Shown here in pieces: positions 1 through 9,200 of a DNA stretch of 64,000 bases. The stretch lies in contig JALHMF010000001.1 of the NCBI GenBank assembly GCA_022844205.1, positions 244,018 to 308,017 of the forward strand, written 5' to 3'. The notes under the pieces are model-generated. The model saw only the letters and a program-made list of their open reading frames with translations. It did no database searches and was not told the DNA's origin. Every line of letters starts with the position of its first letter. Position 1 is the stretch's first letter. A program made the translations under genes and the position numbers. The DNA comes from Xanthobacteraceae bacterium. GTDB lineage: Bacteria > Pseudomonadota > Alphaproteobacteria > Rhizobiales > Xanthobacteraceae.

Positions 1-2
1 TG

Positions 3-635
3 GCCCCGCCGGAGATGCCGCCTGCGCTCTCGGCGAAAAAGATCGACGGCTATACCGTCGCGGAGCCGTTCAATGCGCTCGGCGAACTGCGTGCGGGCGC
101 GCGGATGCTCCGTTTCACCGGCGACATCTGGAAGAACCACCCCTGTTGCGTCATCGTCGCTCACGAGCGGCACACCGTCGAGCGCCCGGAATGGACGCAG
201 AAAGTGATCGACGCAATTGTCAGGGCGCAGATCTTCGCTTCGAAGAACAAGCTCGAAGTCGCACGCCTCATCTCCAAGGATGACAGGGGCTATCTGCCGA
301 CGCCCGCCGACGTCGTCGTGAAAGCGGTCACAGACTACGGGGAACACTACGAAGCGAGCGGCGCCATCCGCCACCGCAAGTGGGGCAACGGCCGTATCGA
401 CTTTCAGCCTTGGCCTTACCCATCCGCCACCAAGCTCATCGTCGAGGCCATGGGCAATACAATCGTCGAAGGTGACACGACTTTCTTGAAGGGCCTCGAT
501 CCCGAGTTCGTAACAAATGATCTCGTCGACTACCGCTTCGTGAAAGCGGCGTTGCAACGATTCCCCGAATGGATCGAGGATCCCAGCGTCGATCGCGCGA
601 ACCCGTTCGCACGCCAAGAGCAACTGACTCTATGA
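3..635 (+). CDS. ABC transporter substrate-binding protein, C-terminal part (CmpA/NrtA-like)
   Basis: The reading frame is open to the left edge, so only the C-terminal part (about 210 residues) is visible; the N-terminus and signal peptide lie outside the window. The segments IDGYTVAEPFNA and IWKNHPCCVIV match the conserved core of the COG0715 periplasmic binding proteins (CmpA/NrtA/SsuA type), which capture an anion or small organic solute and deliver it to a membrane permease. The stop codon overlaps the start of the permease gene by 4 bp (ATGA), so the two are translationally coupled parts of one importer. No ATPase gene is visible here; it may lie upstream. The substrate cannot be told: bicarbonate, nitrate, sulfonate and aromatic compounds are all possible in this family. 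Confidence 0.85.
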   Translation, partial: APPEMPPALSAKKIDGYTVAEPFNALGELRAGARMLRFTGDIWKNHPCCVIVAHERHTVERPEWTQKVIDAIVRAQIFASKNKLEVARLISKDDRGYLPTPADVVVKAVTDYGEHYEASGAIRHRKWGNGRIDFQPWPYPSATKLIVEAMGNTIVEGDTTFLKGLDPEFVTNDLVDYRFVKAALQRFPEWIEDPSVDRANPFARQEQLTL

Positions 636-1456
636 TCTCGCTCGCGCCTGATATCCGACCCGCGCCCGGCTCAGTGGTCTCCGCGCTGCGAGCGGCGGGA
701 TCGCAATTTGTCGCGCCTGCGCTTGGTATCGCAACGATGCTTGGATTGTGGTGGATGGCGGGGCTGGTGCTGACTTCCGAACCGCGCTTCGCCGCCTTCC
801 AGGGCTTTGCGATCGAACGAACCTTCGCTTCGTTCGGTGACCTCCTGGTCTCGGGCGATGCCTGGCGGGCAGCCAGACCGAGCCTCATCCGTGTCGGCTA
901 TGGTCTATTCTGGGCTTTCGTCATCGGCGCACCGATCGGACTCGCGCTCGGATGCTATCGCTTGTTCGAAAACGCGGTGCAGTTACCGTTTCAAATTCTG
1001 CGCATGGTGAGCCCGCTTGCCTGGATGCCGATCGCCATCATCGCGTTTGCGAGTTGGGATGGAGCCATCGTCTTCTTGATCTTCGCCGCTGCAATCTGGC
1101 CGATCCTGTTCGCGACCGCCGCCGGGGTAAAACAGATCGACCCGGTGTGGACTGCTATGGCGCGCAATCTCGGCGGGCGGCATCTCGCGTTGCTCAAGAC
1201 AGTCATCGTACCTGCGGTGGCGCAAGACATCCTGACTGGCCTGCGGCTCGCACTCGGTGTTGCCTGGGTGGTGCTCGTTCCCGCCGAATATCTCGGAGTC
1301 ACCAGCGGGCTCGGGTATGCCATCAATGATGCGCGTGACACCCTTTCCTATGATCGGCTCGCAGCCCTTGTGCTGCTCATCGGTCTTATCGGTTACGCGC
1401 TCGACGCGGTGATCGGCTTTGCCCTTCGCCGTGCGCATTGGACACCCTCCATTTAA
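632..1456 (+). CDS. ABC transporter permease (SsuC/TauC/NrtB type)
   Basis: Inner-membrane subunit of the importer begun by the upstream binding protein. The chosen ATG at 632 overlaps the upstream stop in an ATGA; an earlier in-frame ATG at 569 would lie well inside the neighbour and is unlikely. The 274-residue product has several hydrophobic helices (around residues 25-50, 85-115, 135-175, 205-230 and 245-265). It carries the EAA-type cytoplasmic loop (NLGGRHLALLKTVIVPA), the contact site for the ATPase subunit. This layout and length are typical of the BPD_transp_1 permeases in nitrate, sulfonate and taurine uptake systems. The substrate is unknown. Confidence 0.9.
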   Translation: MISLAPDIRPAPGSVVSALRAAGSQFVAPALGIATMLGLWWMAGLVLTSEPRFAAFQGFAIERTFASFGDLLVSGDAWRAARPSLIRVGYGLFWAFVIGAPIGLALGCYRLFENAVQLPFQILRMVSPLAWMPIAIIAFASWDGAIVFLIFAAAIWPILFATAAGVKQIDPVWTAMARNLGGRHLALLKTVIVPAVAQDILTGLRLALGVAWVVLVPAEYLGVTSGLGYAINDARDTLSYDRLAALVLLIGLIGYALDAVIGFALRRAHWTPSI

Positions 1457-1483
1457 GTTCGCCACAACACAGGGAACTTCAAT

Positions 1484-2029
1484 ATGACCAAAACCAAACC
1501 GAAGGAGATCGTCTCCGCCTTCGAGATGATCGACCATACAGCGCTCCATACCTTGTCCGAAAAAGGCAAAGCCGATCCGACCGTCGTGCGCACGGTGCGT
1601 TGCCGGACGGTCGCTGAAGGGCGCCGCTTCCGTCATCTCAACTACATTCGCAATCTGCCGCCTCATATCGTGGATGAGCCGCCGCAACTCCTTGGCGACG
1701 ACACCGCCCCCAATCCGACCGAGGCGCTGCTAGCGGCGCTCGGCACCTGCGTTTCCGTAGGAATCCAGGCGAATGCGGTGGCGCGCGGCTGGAAGGTGCG
1801 CGGAATCGAGATCGAGACCGAGGGCGACATCAACATCACGTCGGTATGGGGTACGGGCGATCTGTCGCCGAAGCCGGCGGGGCTGACGGCCGTGCGCCTG
1901 AAGATTCGGCTCGACATCGACGGCGCGAGTCCGGCTGAGCTCGATGCACTCATCACCCATGCCGCCAAATGGTCGCCGGTTCTGAATACGGTCCGCAACC
2001 CCGTCCAGATCGCGATCGAACGCGCGTGA
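1484..2029 (+). CDS. OsmC family protein
   Basis: A 181-residue cytosolic protein with the OsmC/Ohr fold signature: NPTEALLAALGTCVSVGIQ places a conserved cysteine at the N-terminus of the central helix, followed by a long beta region and a C-terminal ARxxPVxNTVxxPV-like segment. OsmC/Ohr proteins reduce organic hydroperoxides through a cysteine pair. Only one clear catalytic-type cysteine is evident here (a second cysteine earlier, in RTVRCRTV, is not in the usual place), so peroxidase activity is not assured. It lies 27 bp after the permease, and its stop abuts the next gene, suggesting one transcript. The neighbouring ABC system and flavoprotein fit an organosulfur or aromatic catabolic role, but this is inference. 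Confidence 0.82.
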   Translation: MTKTKPKEIVSAFEMIDHTALHTLSEKGKADPTVVRTVRCRTVAEGRRFRHLNYIRNLPPHIVDEPPQLLGDDTAPNPTEALLAALGTCVSVGIQANAVARGWKVRGIEIETEGDINITSVWGTGDLSPKPAGLTAVRLKIRLDIDGASPAELDALITHAAKWSPVLNTVRNPVQIAIERA

Positions 2030-2040
2030 GTGAGAGTGCC

Positions 2041-3135
2041 ATGACCCAAGCCGCTGCCCGCGCCGAGCGGTTGACGAGCGTCGCATCGGTTGTCGCACGG
2101 GATCTCAAGCCGTTGGTCCGGCAGATCGACGCGGAAGGCTTCTATCCGAAGGAGGTATTGCGGCGGCTGGGCGAGACCGGAGCTTTTGCCCATCACACGG
2201 GCGGCGATGCTGCGGCCGGAGGTCTTCGCGCTGCAGTCGAGGCGATGGCCGAAGTGGGTGCGACTTGCTTGTCAACTGCGTTCTGCATGTGGTGCCAGGA
2301 TGCGCTCGTCTGGTACCTCGATCGATCCGAGAACCCGCTTCCGCGACAGCGTCTTCTTGATGCCGTAGCCTCCGGGCGCCAGCTCGGGGGTACCGGACTA
2401 TCCAATCCGATGAAGGCGTTCGCAGCGATCGAGCCGATTGCCCTGAAGGGTAGGCCCGTGCCCGGCGGTTATCGTGTGACCGGTCGGCTGCCCTTTGTCT
2501 CGAACCTTGATGACGGCCATTTCTTCGCCAGCATCTTCGCGCTCGAGGGCGCAGAAGACCACCGCGTGATGTCTCTTTTCCACGCCGGCCAGGATGGCGT
2601 GAAGCTCGCACGGAACGCACATTTCATCGCGCTTGAGGGCACCGGAACGTTCACCATCCTCATCCGCGACGCCTTCGTGCCGGACGACGATGTGCTTTCC
2701 GAGGACGCCGCCCGCTTCGTACCGCGCATCCGGAAGGGATTCGTGCTGCTGCAAGCCGGCATGGGGCTTGGCATCGCAAACGGCTCGGCAGGCCTCATGC
2801 GCAGCGATGGAGCAGGCCGCAAACAGTCCGCGCTCCTGCCGCTCGGTCCCGACCAGATCGAGGCTCGCGCCGCTGTGCTGGCGGAGCGCATCTCGGATCA
2901 GGCACGCAATATCGAAGAACCGGATCGCGGCTCCTTTCTCGATGTCCTCCGGACTCGGCTCGATATTTCGTGGCTCGCGCTGGAGGCGGCCCAGTCCGCC
3001 ATGCTGCAGTTCGGGGCCCGAGGCTATATCATTGGCTCCGAAGCTGCTCGCCGCCTGCGCGAGGCGCAGTTCGTAGCGATCGTCACACCATCTGTAAAAC
3101 ATATCCTCACTGAACTGGCAGTGTCAGATCGATAG
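2041..3135 (+). CDS. acyl-CoA dehydrogenase family flavoprotein
   Basis: A 364-residue protein of the acyl-CoA dehydrogenase/flavin monooxygenase superfamily. The N-terminal helical part (residues 1-110), central beta domain (RVTGRLPFVSNLDDGHFF) and C-terminal helical bundle ending in a GARGYIIGSEAARRLREAQF segment follow the family plan. That C-terminal motif is where FAD contacts and dimer packing occur. It does not show the usual catalytic glutamate context of straight-chain acyl-CoA dehydrogenases, so it may instead be a two-component monooxygenase-like (SfnB/DszC type) enzyme. ATG at 2041 is preferred; a GTG at 2026 would overlap the OsmC stop. It is the last gene of the run that starts with the ABC transporter. 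Confidence 0.8.
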   Translation: MTQAAARAERLTSVASVVARDLKPLVRQIDAEGFYPKEVLRRLGETGAFAHHTGGDAAAGGLRAAVEAMAEVGATCLSTAFCMWCQDALVWYLDRSENPLPRQRLLDAVASGRQLGGTGLSNPMKAFAAIEPIALKGRPVPGGYRVTGRLPFVSNLDDGHFFASIFALEGAEDHRVMSLFHAGQDGVKLARNAHFIALEGTGTFTILIRDAFVPDDDVLSEDAARFVPRIRKGFVLLQAGMGLGIANGSAGLMRSDGAGRKQSALLPLGPDQIEARAAVLAERISDQARNIEEPDRGSFLDVLRTRLDISWLALEAAQSAMLQFGARGYIIGSEAARRLREAQFVAIVTPSVKHILTELAVSDR

Positions 3136-3339
3136 ATCATTTGCGGGTAATGAAAGATAGCATGGATGAATTCTGACACCTGCTTGCCGCTATTGATCGG
3201 TTTCGGTGACATACACTGCCCCGACGAAACGCGCCCACGATCCACATGTCCGCTTTGGGTCAGGAGCAGACATCCAACAAAGCCTTGCTGATTTCTGCTA
3301 AGTGCCAATAGCGACATTGCTCGTTGGCTTGAAATGAAA

Positions 3340-3363
3340 GAGGCCGCCAATTGAGGCGGCCTC
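3340..3363 (-). terminator. terminator of the DUF1330 gene
   Basis: Nine-bp perfect stem GAGGCCGCC/GGCGGCCTC with a 6-nt loop, 24 nt beyond the stop of the minus-strand DUF1330 gene and followed on that strand by a T-rich stretch. The rest of 3136-3387 shows no gene. Confidence 0.6.
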
Positions 3364-3387
3364 CATAATCTTACGGTTCGGTAACGA

Positions 3388-3774
3388 TTATTTGGCTACG
3401 CCTTCAACGATATATAATCTGAACGTTGCGTATTTATCGCCAATCTTTCTAGCTTCCTTATAGGCCGGAGAAGTAAACGCTGCTTGCGCTTTTTCCATGC
3501 TCTCGAAAGCGTTTATAGTGATACGCGATTTGGTCGGCGCTCCCTCGAGGGATAAGATCTTGCCGCCACGCGTTAAATTGTTTGAACCGCCATCTTGCAA
3601 AGCTTTCGAAGCAAGCGGGACATATTCCTTCACGTACCCGTCTTGGTTCGTCACGTCGATCTCTCCAATGACGTAGGCTGGCGGTTTCGCTTGAGCGTGA
3701 AGGCCCTGAATGGCCGCTCCGCCGATGGCAGCGCCAGCGACGAGCGCAATGGCTACCTTGTAATTCGATTTCAT
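3388..3774 (-). CDS. exported DUF1330 family protein
   Basis: A 128-residue product beginning with a signal-type or membrane-anchoring helix (KVAIALVAGAAIGGAAIQG, residues 5-23, then LHAQAKP). The DUF1330 domain follows: YVIGEIDVTNQDGYVKEY, KILSLEGAP, and a C-terminal region with AFESMEKAQAAFTSPAYKEA. This ferredoxin-like alpha/beta-barrel family is common in alphaproteobacteria, and its biochemical role is not established. The start at 3774 is chosen because it has an AGGGAGGA ribosome site 6 nt upstream and begins just before the signal helix; the upstream ATG at 3819 adds a polar, unlikely extension. The gene is monocistronic with its own terminator. It seems to be the last host gene before the integrated DNA. 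Confidence 0.85.
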   Translation of the reverse strand: MKSNYKVAIALVAGAAIGGAAIQGLHAQAKPPAYVIGEIDVTNQDGYVKEYVPLASKALQDGGSNNLTRGGKILSLEGAPTKSRITINAFESMEKAQAAFTSPAYKEARKIGDKYATFRLYIVEGVAK

Positions 3775-4116
3775 GGTGTCCTCCCTGATTGACTGCTTCT
3801 TTTCTGGAGTCGCGATCATTGCGAGCCGATACGATTATATATGGAAGAGTGAACGGTGGATATGGGTCAGACTCAGAAGTTGCGGCATGTCCGCATTAAG
3901 TCTGCTTGACCCAATGAGCAGACATTAGTGCGCCCGTTCATAAGTTGACGCCCTACCATGGCGGCCGAGCACCAATAAAAGGACGATCCATCGGACCAAG
4001 GAGAGGCATGCTACACTTTTTTTGTATGAACTTAGTACCCCAGGCGGGGCACCCGCTATTCATTGCCGAACATACCGGCCGTTTCCTTTTCGCCTCGCTG
4101 TCGTAATCAAGTTTCT
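3775..4116. other. intergenic junction between host DNA and integrated DNA
   Basis: No convincing gene. An imperfect hairpin spans about 3863-3915 (TGGGTCA...TGACCCA arms with internal GCGG/CCGC pairing). The left limit of the foreign DNA probably falls here, because the gene content changes from host type to mobile-element type. No second copy of the tRNA-Gly 5' half is present, so the exact boundary cannot be fixed. Confidence 0.4.
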
Positions 4117-5097
4117 ATGCAGACCGACCAGCAAGCCCCGACCCGCCACGACGTGTCGCGACCAGCCAAGTCAAGGCGCGCCCGCTTCCGGCGTATTGAC
4201 CCACCTGCAATGCGACTTACCGACGATGATCTCGCTGCAATCCGTCACGTGGCCAACCATCGTTTCCTTCGCTCGACACATCTCATCGCCCTACTTGAAC
4301 GGTCACCCAAAAAACTTCTCGAACGGCTCGCTGCGCTCTATCACAACGGCTATCTGGACCGCCCGCGCGCCCAGCTCGACTATTACGCGACCGCAGGAAG
4401 CTCTCCGCTCGTCTATGCCCTCGGAAACAAGGGTGCAGCGCTCCTTGCTGAACTCGACGGGAGCCAGCGTGCGAAGGTCGATTGGACCTGGAAAAACCGG
4501 GATGCTGGCCGGATTTTCATCGACCATACGTTGTTGATTGCCGATCTCATGGTTTCAGCGGAAATCGCATCCCGCTGCGCGGGCAACGTAAGGCTGATCG
4601 ATCCCCGGCAAATCCTAACTGCGGCGCCAGAAGCGACCCGGCGTGCTGACAATCCTTGGGCACTACCCGCGAGAATTATCTTCGCAGGCATCACCCATGA
4701 TATTCGGCTGATCCCGGATAAAGTATTCGGGCTCGACTACACGGACGCCCGCAAACGATCGTATTTTTTTGTGGAAGCTGATCGTGGCACCATGCCCGTG
4801 ATGCGTTCGCATCCGCGACAAACTTCTTTTCATCAGAAAATTCTCGGCTACCTCGCTGGCTCAAGGCCAGCTAACACGCACGGCCAGCATTTCGGTATCG
4901 GCAATTTCCGTGTATTGACCATCACCACGAGCCGCGAGCGGATCAGGACTATGATTGACGCGTTGAAACAAGCTACGAAAGGGATGGGCTCTAACCAGTT
5001 CCTGTTCACCGATCGCACTTCGCTACAGTCAAATCCTGACCTGCTTTCACTCGAATGGATAAGCGGCAAGGGTGATTGCGTTCGACTTGGACTGTAG
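4117..5097 (+). CDS. replication-relaxation family protein (Replic_Relax)
   Basis: A 326-residue protein with an N-terminal winged-helix-like region (about 25-110: LTDDDLAAIRHVANHRFLRS, then a second segment ending GYLDRPRAQ) and a C-terminal alpha/beta region with FIDHTLLIADLMVSAEI and YFFVEADRGTMPV. That order matches the Replic_Relax family (PF13814) found on plasmids and integrative elements and proposed to act in DNA relaxation at replication or transfer origins. A second, clearly related gene lies at 29270-30253; both share the EIDRxTMP/EADRGTMP and LTITTS signatures. ATG 4117 is chosen because the conserved part begins soon after; the upstream ATG at 4063 gives a low-complexity extension. 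The start region contains a GTCGCG site resembling those near 14.5 kb. Confidence 0.8.
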   Translation: MQTDQQAPTRHDVSRPAKSRRARFRRIDPPAMRLTDDDLAAIRHVANHRFLRSTHLIALLERSPKKLLERLAALYHNGYLDRPRAQLDYYATAGSSPLVYALGNKGAALLAELDGSQRAKVDWTWKNRDAGRIFIDHTLLIADLMVSAEIASRCAGNVRLIDPRQILTAAPEATRRADNPWALPARIIFAGITHDIRLIPDKVFGLDYTDARKRSYFFVEADRGTMPVMRSHPRQTSFHQKILGYLAGSRPANTHGQHFGIGNFRVLTITTSRERIRTMIDALKQATKGMGSNQFLFTDRTSLQSNPDLLSLEWISGKGDCVRLGL

Positions 5098-5107
5098 GTG
5101 GTATAAT
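5081..5107 (+). promoter_or_regulatory. candidate sigma70-type promoter
   Basis: A perfect TATAAT at 5102-5107 lies just after the relaxation gene and about 70 bp before the next small gene, with a weak TTCGAC-like -35 about 15 bp upstream. It would give the 5178 gene its own transcript. Inferred from sequence only. Confidence 0.35.
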
Positions 5108-5177
5108 TTCTGAGGCTTCCGTCTTGTCGCTCGGCACCCGATTGGCGGGTGTCGATCATGCGAGACGGAGAAAATAG

Positions 5178-5402
5178 ATGCTCGACATTCCCTTGCACCC
5201 GCCACCAGGATTTAACCCCGAGCACGTGCAGTTCTATAACATCGAAATCGCTCGCCTTGCGGATGGCATGATCTCGGTAGCCGTTACGGTCACCACGTGT
5301 CCACGCGATGAAGAGTTGGCTACCCAGGAGCTTCATTGCGATCGCGCACATAATCTCGATGAGGTGCTGGCGATAGTCAAGAATTCAGTCTTGCTCCAAT
5401 AG
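5178..5402 (+). CDS. small conserved mobile-element protein, function unknown
   Basis: A 74-residue acidic protein with ribosome site GACGGAG 9 nt before the ATG. No known motif is recognised. The sequence alternates beta-type stretches (EIARLADGMISVAVTVTT) with an acidic C-terminal helix (HNLDEVLAIVKNSVLL). It sits between the relaxation gene and a second small gene, and is closed by a strong terminator whose sequence recurs after the next gene. The layout as one-gene cassettes suggests an accessory gene of the element, perhaps a DNA-binding, antirestriction or toxin-antitoxin component, but nothing in the sequence proves this. Confidence 0.6.
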   Translation: MLDIPLHPPPGFNPEHVQFYNIEIARLADGMISVAVTVTTCPRDEELATQELHCDRAHNLDEVLAIVKNSVLLQ

Positions 5403-5418
5403 TCCTTCATCTAAGCCT

Positions 5419-5452
5419 CGGGCCCTGCGAAAAGTGGGGTCCGCTCTTTTTT
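5419..5452 (+). terminator. rho-independent terminator, first of two copies
   Basis: CGGGCCC/GGGTCCG stem with 11-nt loop and a following CTCTTTTTT run. The 39-nt block 5413-5451 is repeated almost perfectly at 6120-6158. Confidence 0.85.
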
Positions 5453-5815
5453 GATCATTCTCGCGCGCTCCGTCACGTGACCGTCAAGGCGACCCCTCCG
5501 GGGCGCTTATCGCGACCTTGACTGTCGCGGCCGAACGCGCGGATGCGAGTGCATGTCGGCTCCGGAAAGCATGCCGATCCTGTCTCACCAGAAAGCATCA
5601 CCAGGGAGTTCACAGGAAGAAGGCATCAAGCTGTGTGTCGAAGCCACCCGACCCGTTTCCTTGCGCGAAGACTTACAGGAGGTATAGTTTTGAAAGAACA
5701 GCGAATTCTCCCTGACAATCAGAACTTCGAACGTGGGTCAGAGCCGCGCCAGGCGCGTGTGTGTCTCTGACCTGCGTTTGCAGGAACCTGAAGATGCAAA
5801 AAGGGAGTACCTGAA
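5453..5815. other. intergenic region with a possible short leader ORF
   Basis: No gene of normal size is supported. A strong AGGAGG at 5677-5682 precedes a TTG-started frame of 26 codons (5690-5770), which ends 45 bp before the next gene and could be a leader peptide. The first 100 bp are GC-rich with short inverted repeats (GCGACCCCTCCGGGGCGC). Confidence 0.35.
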
Positions 5816-6097
5816 ATGGCGAAAATGTTTCGCGTCTACTCGATCATTGAGCGACAAAAACAGGACGATTACTGGCTGAACATCGGCGTGGCGTTTCCAC
5901 ATGAAGACGGAAAGGGCTTCAATGTGATGCTGCAAGCTCTTCCGCTTCACGGCAACGGCAAGATCGTGCTTCGCGAACACGAAGCAAAAGATCACGACGA
6001 AGAAGAAACGGGCCAGGACACGCCCAGCAAGCCTGCCGGCAACGGTCCCAAACGGGAACGTGGTGGAAGTAACGATCGCCAGCCCGTACGTCGCTAG
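5816..6097 (+). CDS. small conserved mobile-element protein, homologue of the 33147 gene
   Basis: A 93-residue protein with a good ribosome site (AAAGGGAG) before the ATG. The N-terminal half (FRVYSIIERQKQDDYWLNIG, AFPHEDGKGFNVMLQALPL) forms a compact beta-rich unit. The last 40 residues are charged and disordered (HDEEETGQDTP...RERGGSNDRQPVRR). The first half aligns by eye with the 84-residue product at 33147-33401: W-x-IG/LG-x-A, DGxGFxVxLxxxP and G-K/T-I/L-VL are shared. The same family thus occurs in both tandem elements, each time near a replication-relaxation gene or primase. The role is unknown; a DNA-binding or single-strand-binding accessory factor is one guess. Confidence 0.7.
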   Translation: MAKMFRVYSIIERQKQDDYWLNIGVAFPHEDGKGFNVMLQALPLHGNGKIVLREHEAKDHDEEETGQDTPSKPAGNGPKRERGGSNDRQPVRR

Positions 6098-6125
6098 CGA
6101 CAAGCTACGCCATCTGCCAAAGCCT

Positions 6126-6158
6126 CGGGCCCTGCGAAAAGTGGGGCCCGCTCTTTTT
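6126..6158 (+). terminator. rho-independent terminator, second copy
   Basis: CGGGCCC/GGGCCCG stem, 11-nt loop, CTCTTTTT run. It has the same 39-nt block as at 5413-5451 with one substitution, which improves the stem. Confidence 0.85.
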
Positions 6159-6283
6159 CCCAATAAATTAACAACTGATTTTCGCTTTGTACCAACAGCA
6201 GATAACTAGCTAGCGGCTACCACCTTTCGCAGCGGAAGCTCTAACGATACGGTCTGGCGACCGAATCAAAGGAGCGTCTGCGA

Positions 6284-9200
6284 TTGAGCCAACTCCTTAT
6301 CCAGCACTACCTCAATGAATTGCAGACATTGCGCCGCGTTTCGGGCACGTCGCGCGAGTCGGTGGTGCGCGAGGCGTTCAAGACTCTGCTCAAGGATTGG
6401 GGCAAGTCGCGCGACCTGATTTTCATTCCCGAATACGAGTACCAGACCCCGCAAAAGGCCCGCGTCTATCCGGATGGCGCGCTACTGCACGCGCTGCGCG
6501 TCCCGCTCGGCTATTGGGAAGCGAAGGATGAGGAAGACGACCTCGATGAGGAGATCGATAAGAAATTTAGAAAGGGTTATCCGCAAGACAACATCATCTT
6601 CGACGACACGCATGAAGCGGTTCTGATCCAGGACAAACAACCGATAATGCGCTGCGGCGTAGAAGACCCAGCGCAATTGCAGAAGTTACTGGAGCTGTTT
6701 TTTGGTTATGAGCGCGCAGAGATTGCCGATTTCCGTAAAGCGGTCGAGCAGTTCAAAACTGATCTTCCGGAGGTTCTCAAAGCGTTGCGGGAAATGATCG
6801 AGAAGGCGGAGCGTGATAACGAATACTTTCGTAAGGCGTCGTTGCGCTTCCTCAAGCATGCGCAGGATACGATCAACCCGAATGTCACGGCTGCCGACGT
6901 ACGCGAAATGCTGATCCAGCATATTTTGACTGAGGAAATCTTTTCGCAGGTATTCGATAATCCCGACTTCCATCATAAAAACAACGTTGCCAGGGAGCTT
7001 TATTCGCTGGAAAACACTTTCTTTACCGGCAAGGTCAAGCACGACACGCTCGCGGGGTTGCGACCCTACTATGCTGCGATCAAGAGCGCAGCCGCGCTCG
7101 TCACCGGCCACAACGAGAAGCAGAGGTTTCTAAAAACAATCTACGAGAACTTTTACAAGGTCTATGACAAGAAAAAAGCTGACCGCCTTGGCGTCGTCTA
7201 CACACCAAACGAGATCGTGCGCTTCATGATCGATAGTGCCGACTGGCTGTGCCACAAGCACTTCAATAAGTCGCTGATCGACAAGCAGGTGGAAATCCTC
7301 GATCCGGCTGTAGGCACCGGCACATTCATCACGGAATTGATCGAGCACTTCCGTGGACAGCCGCAAAAGCTTCGCTACAAATATTTGGAGGAACTGCACG
7401 CTAACGAAGTGGCGATTCTGCCTTACTATGTCGCCAACCTGAATATTGAAGCGACCTACGCCGCACTTGCCGGCTATGAGGAGTATCCGAACCTCTGTTT
7501 CGTCGACACACTTGACAACACTACGGCGCTTAAGGCTCAGAAAAACCAACATGTTGGAGATTTATTCGGCGGCGTTAGCGACGAAAATGTCGCGCGCATT
7601 AAACGCCAGAATAAAAAAAAGATCAGCGTAATCATCGGCAACCCGCCCTACAACGCCAACCAGTTGAATGAGAACGAGAACAATAAGAATCGCGAATACC
7701 CCGAGATCGACCGACGCATTAAAGCAACTTACATCAAGGCTTCAACGGCGCAGAAAACCAAGCTCTATGATATGTACGCTCGTTTTTTTCGGTGGGCATC
7801 AGATCGCATCGACGAAAACGGCATCGTCGCCTTCATTACAAATCGAAGTTTTATTGAGAGCCGCACCTTTGACGGTTTTCGTAAGATGGTGGCAGACGAA
7901 TTTAACGAAGTTTACATCATCGACCTTGGCGGCGACGTGCGCGCAGACCCAAAGTTGTCGGGTACAAAGCACAATGTGTTCGGAATCCAGACCGGGGTAG
8001 CCATCAGCTTTATGGTCAAGTGTGCAAACGCGAAGGGCTGCCGCATCAAGTACGCGCGGCGACCACAATCAGAGACAGCAGAAGATAAGTTGGCGTTTCT
8101 ATCCAAAGGAAAGATCGACGCCATTTCGTTTGAGGATGTTCGACCGAGTGTCCGGCATGATTGGTTGAACCAAACCGCTAACGATTTCGACAGTTTCATT
8201 CCAATCGCGGACAAAAAGACCAAGTCTGCAAAGGTGGCTGGGCAACAGCAAGCCATATTCAGGATGTTTGCGGCCGGTATTAAGACGAATAGAGATGACT
8301 GGGTATATGATTTCGATTCCAAGACACTGACAAAGAAAATCGAGTTTTTCGCAAGGGTTTTTAATCAGCACCTCGACGACGGCAAAAGGAAAAAGGAATC
8401 ATTCGATCCTTCTATAAAATGGAGCCGGGATCTAAAAAAGAAGAGAGTCAAAGTACGTTACGATCGTTCTTGCATCGTGAAGTCGCAATTTCGGCCGTTC
8501 ATCACAAAATCGTTCTTTGCCAATAAGGTGATGAATGACGTTCTTACCTCTCTTCACCAGATTTACTTTGGTGACGATCTAAGTCGTCAGAACTGCATCA
8601 TCGCGTTCCTGTGTGTCTATTCGTCCCATCCGATTGCGGTAATGGCAGTGGAGGGCCCCTTCGATTATTGCATGTTGAAAACGGGCAATGGAGGGACGGA
8701 ATCTATAGCGCGATGGAGATACAACAGCCAGGGCGCCAAAGAAGATAACATTACCGATTGGGCTCTTGAGCAATTCCGCGCGCATTATGAATCGGGAATG
8801 ACACCGAAGCGTCCAATCACCAAAGATGCGATCTTTTTGTACGTCTACGGCCTGTTGCATGATCCGATCTACCGCGACAAATATGCGCAAAATCTTAAAC
8901 GCAATTTTCCGCGCATTCCGTTCTATGAAAACTTCTGGCGTTGGGCCGAGTGGGGCGAGAAGCTGATGGCGCTGCATATCGGCTACGAGACGGCCGAGCC
9001 GTGGCCGCTTGAGCGCATCGACGCGCCCGACGAGAAGTCGCGCAAGGCCGGGCTCGCGCCCAAGGCGATGCTCAAGGCGGACAAGGACGCCGGCAATATC
9101 CAGCTCGACAGTGAGACCCAACTGACCGGTGTGCCGCCGCAGGCGTGGACATACAAGTTAGGTAATCGCTCGGCGCTCGAATGGATTCTCGACCAGTACA

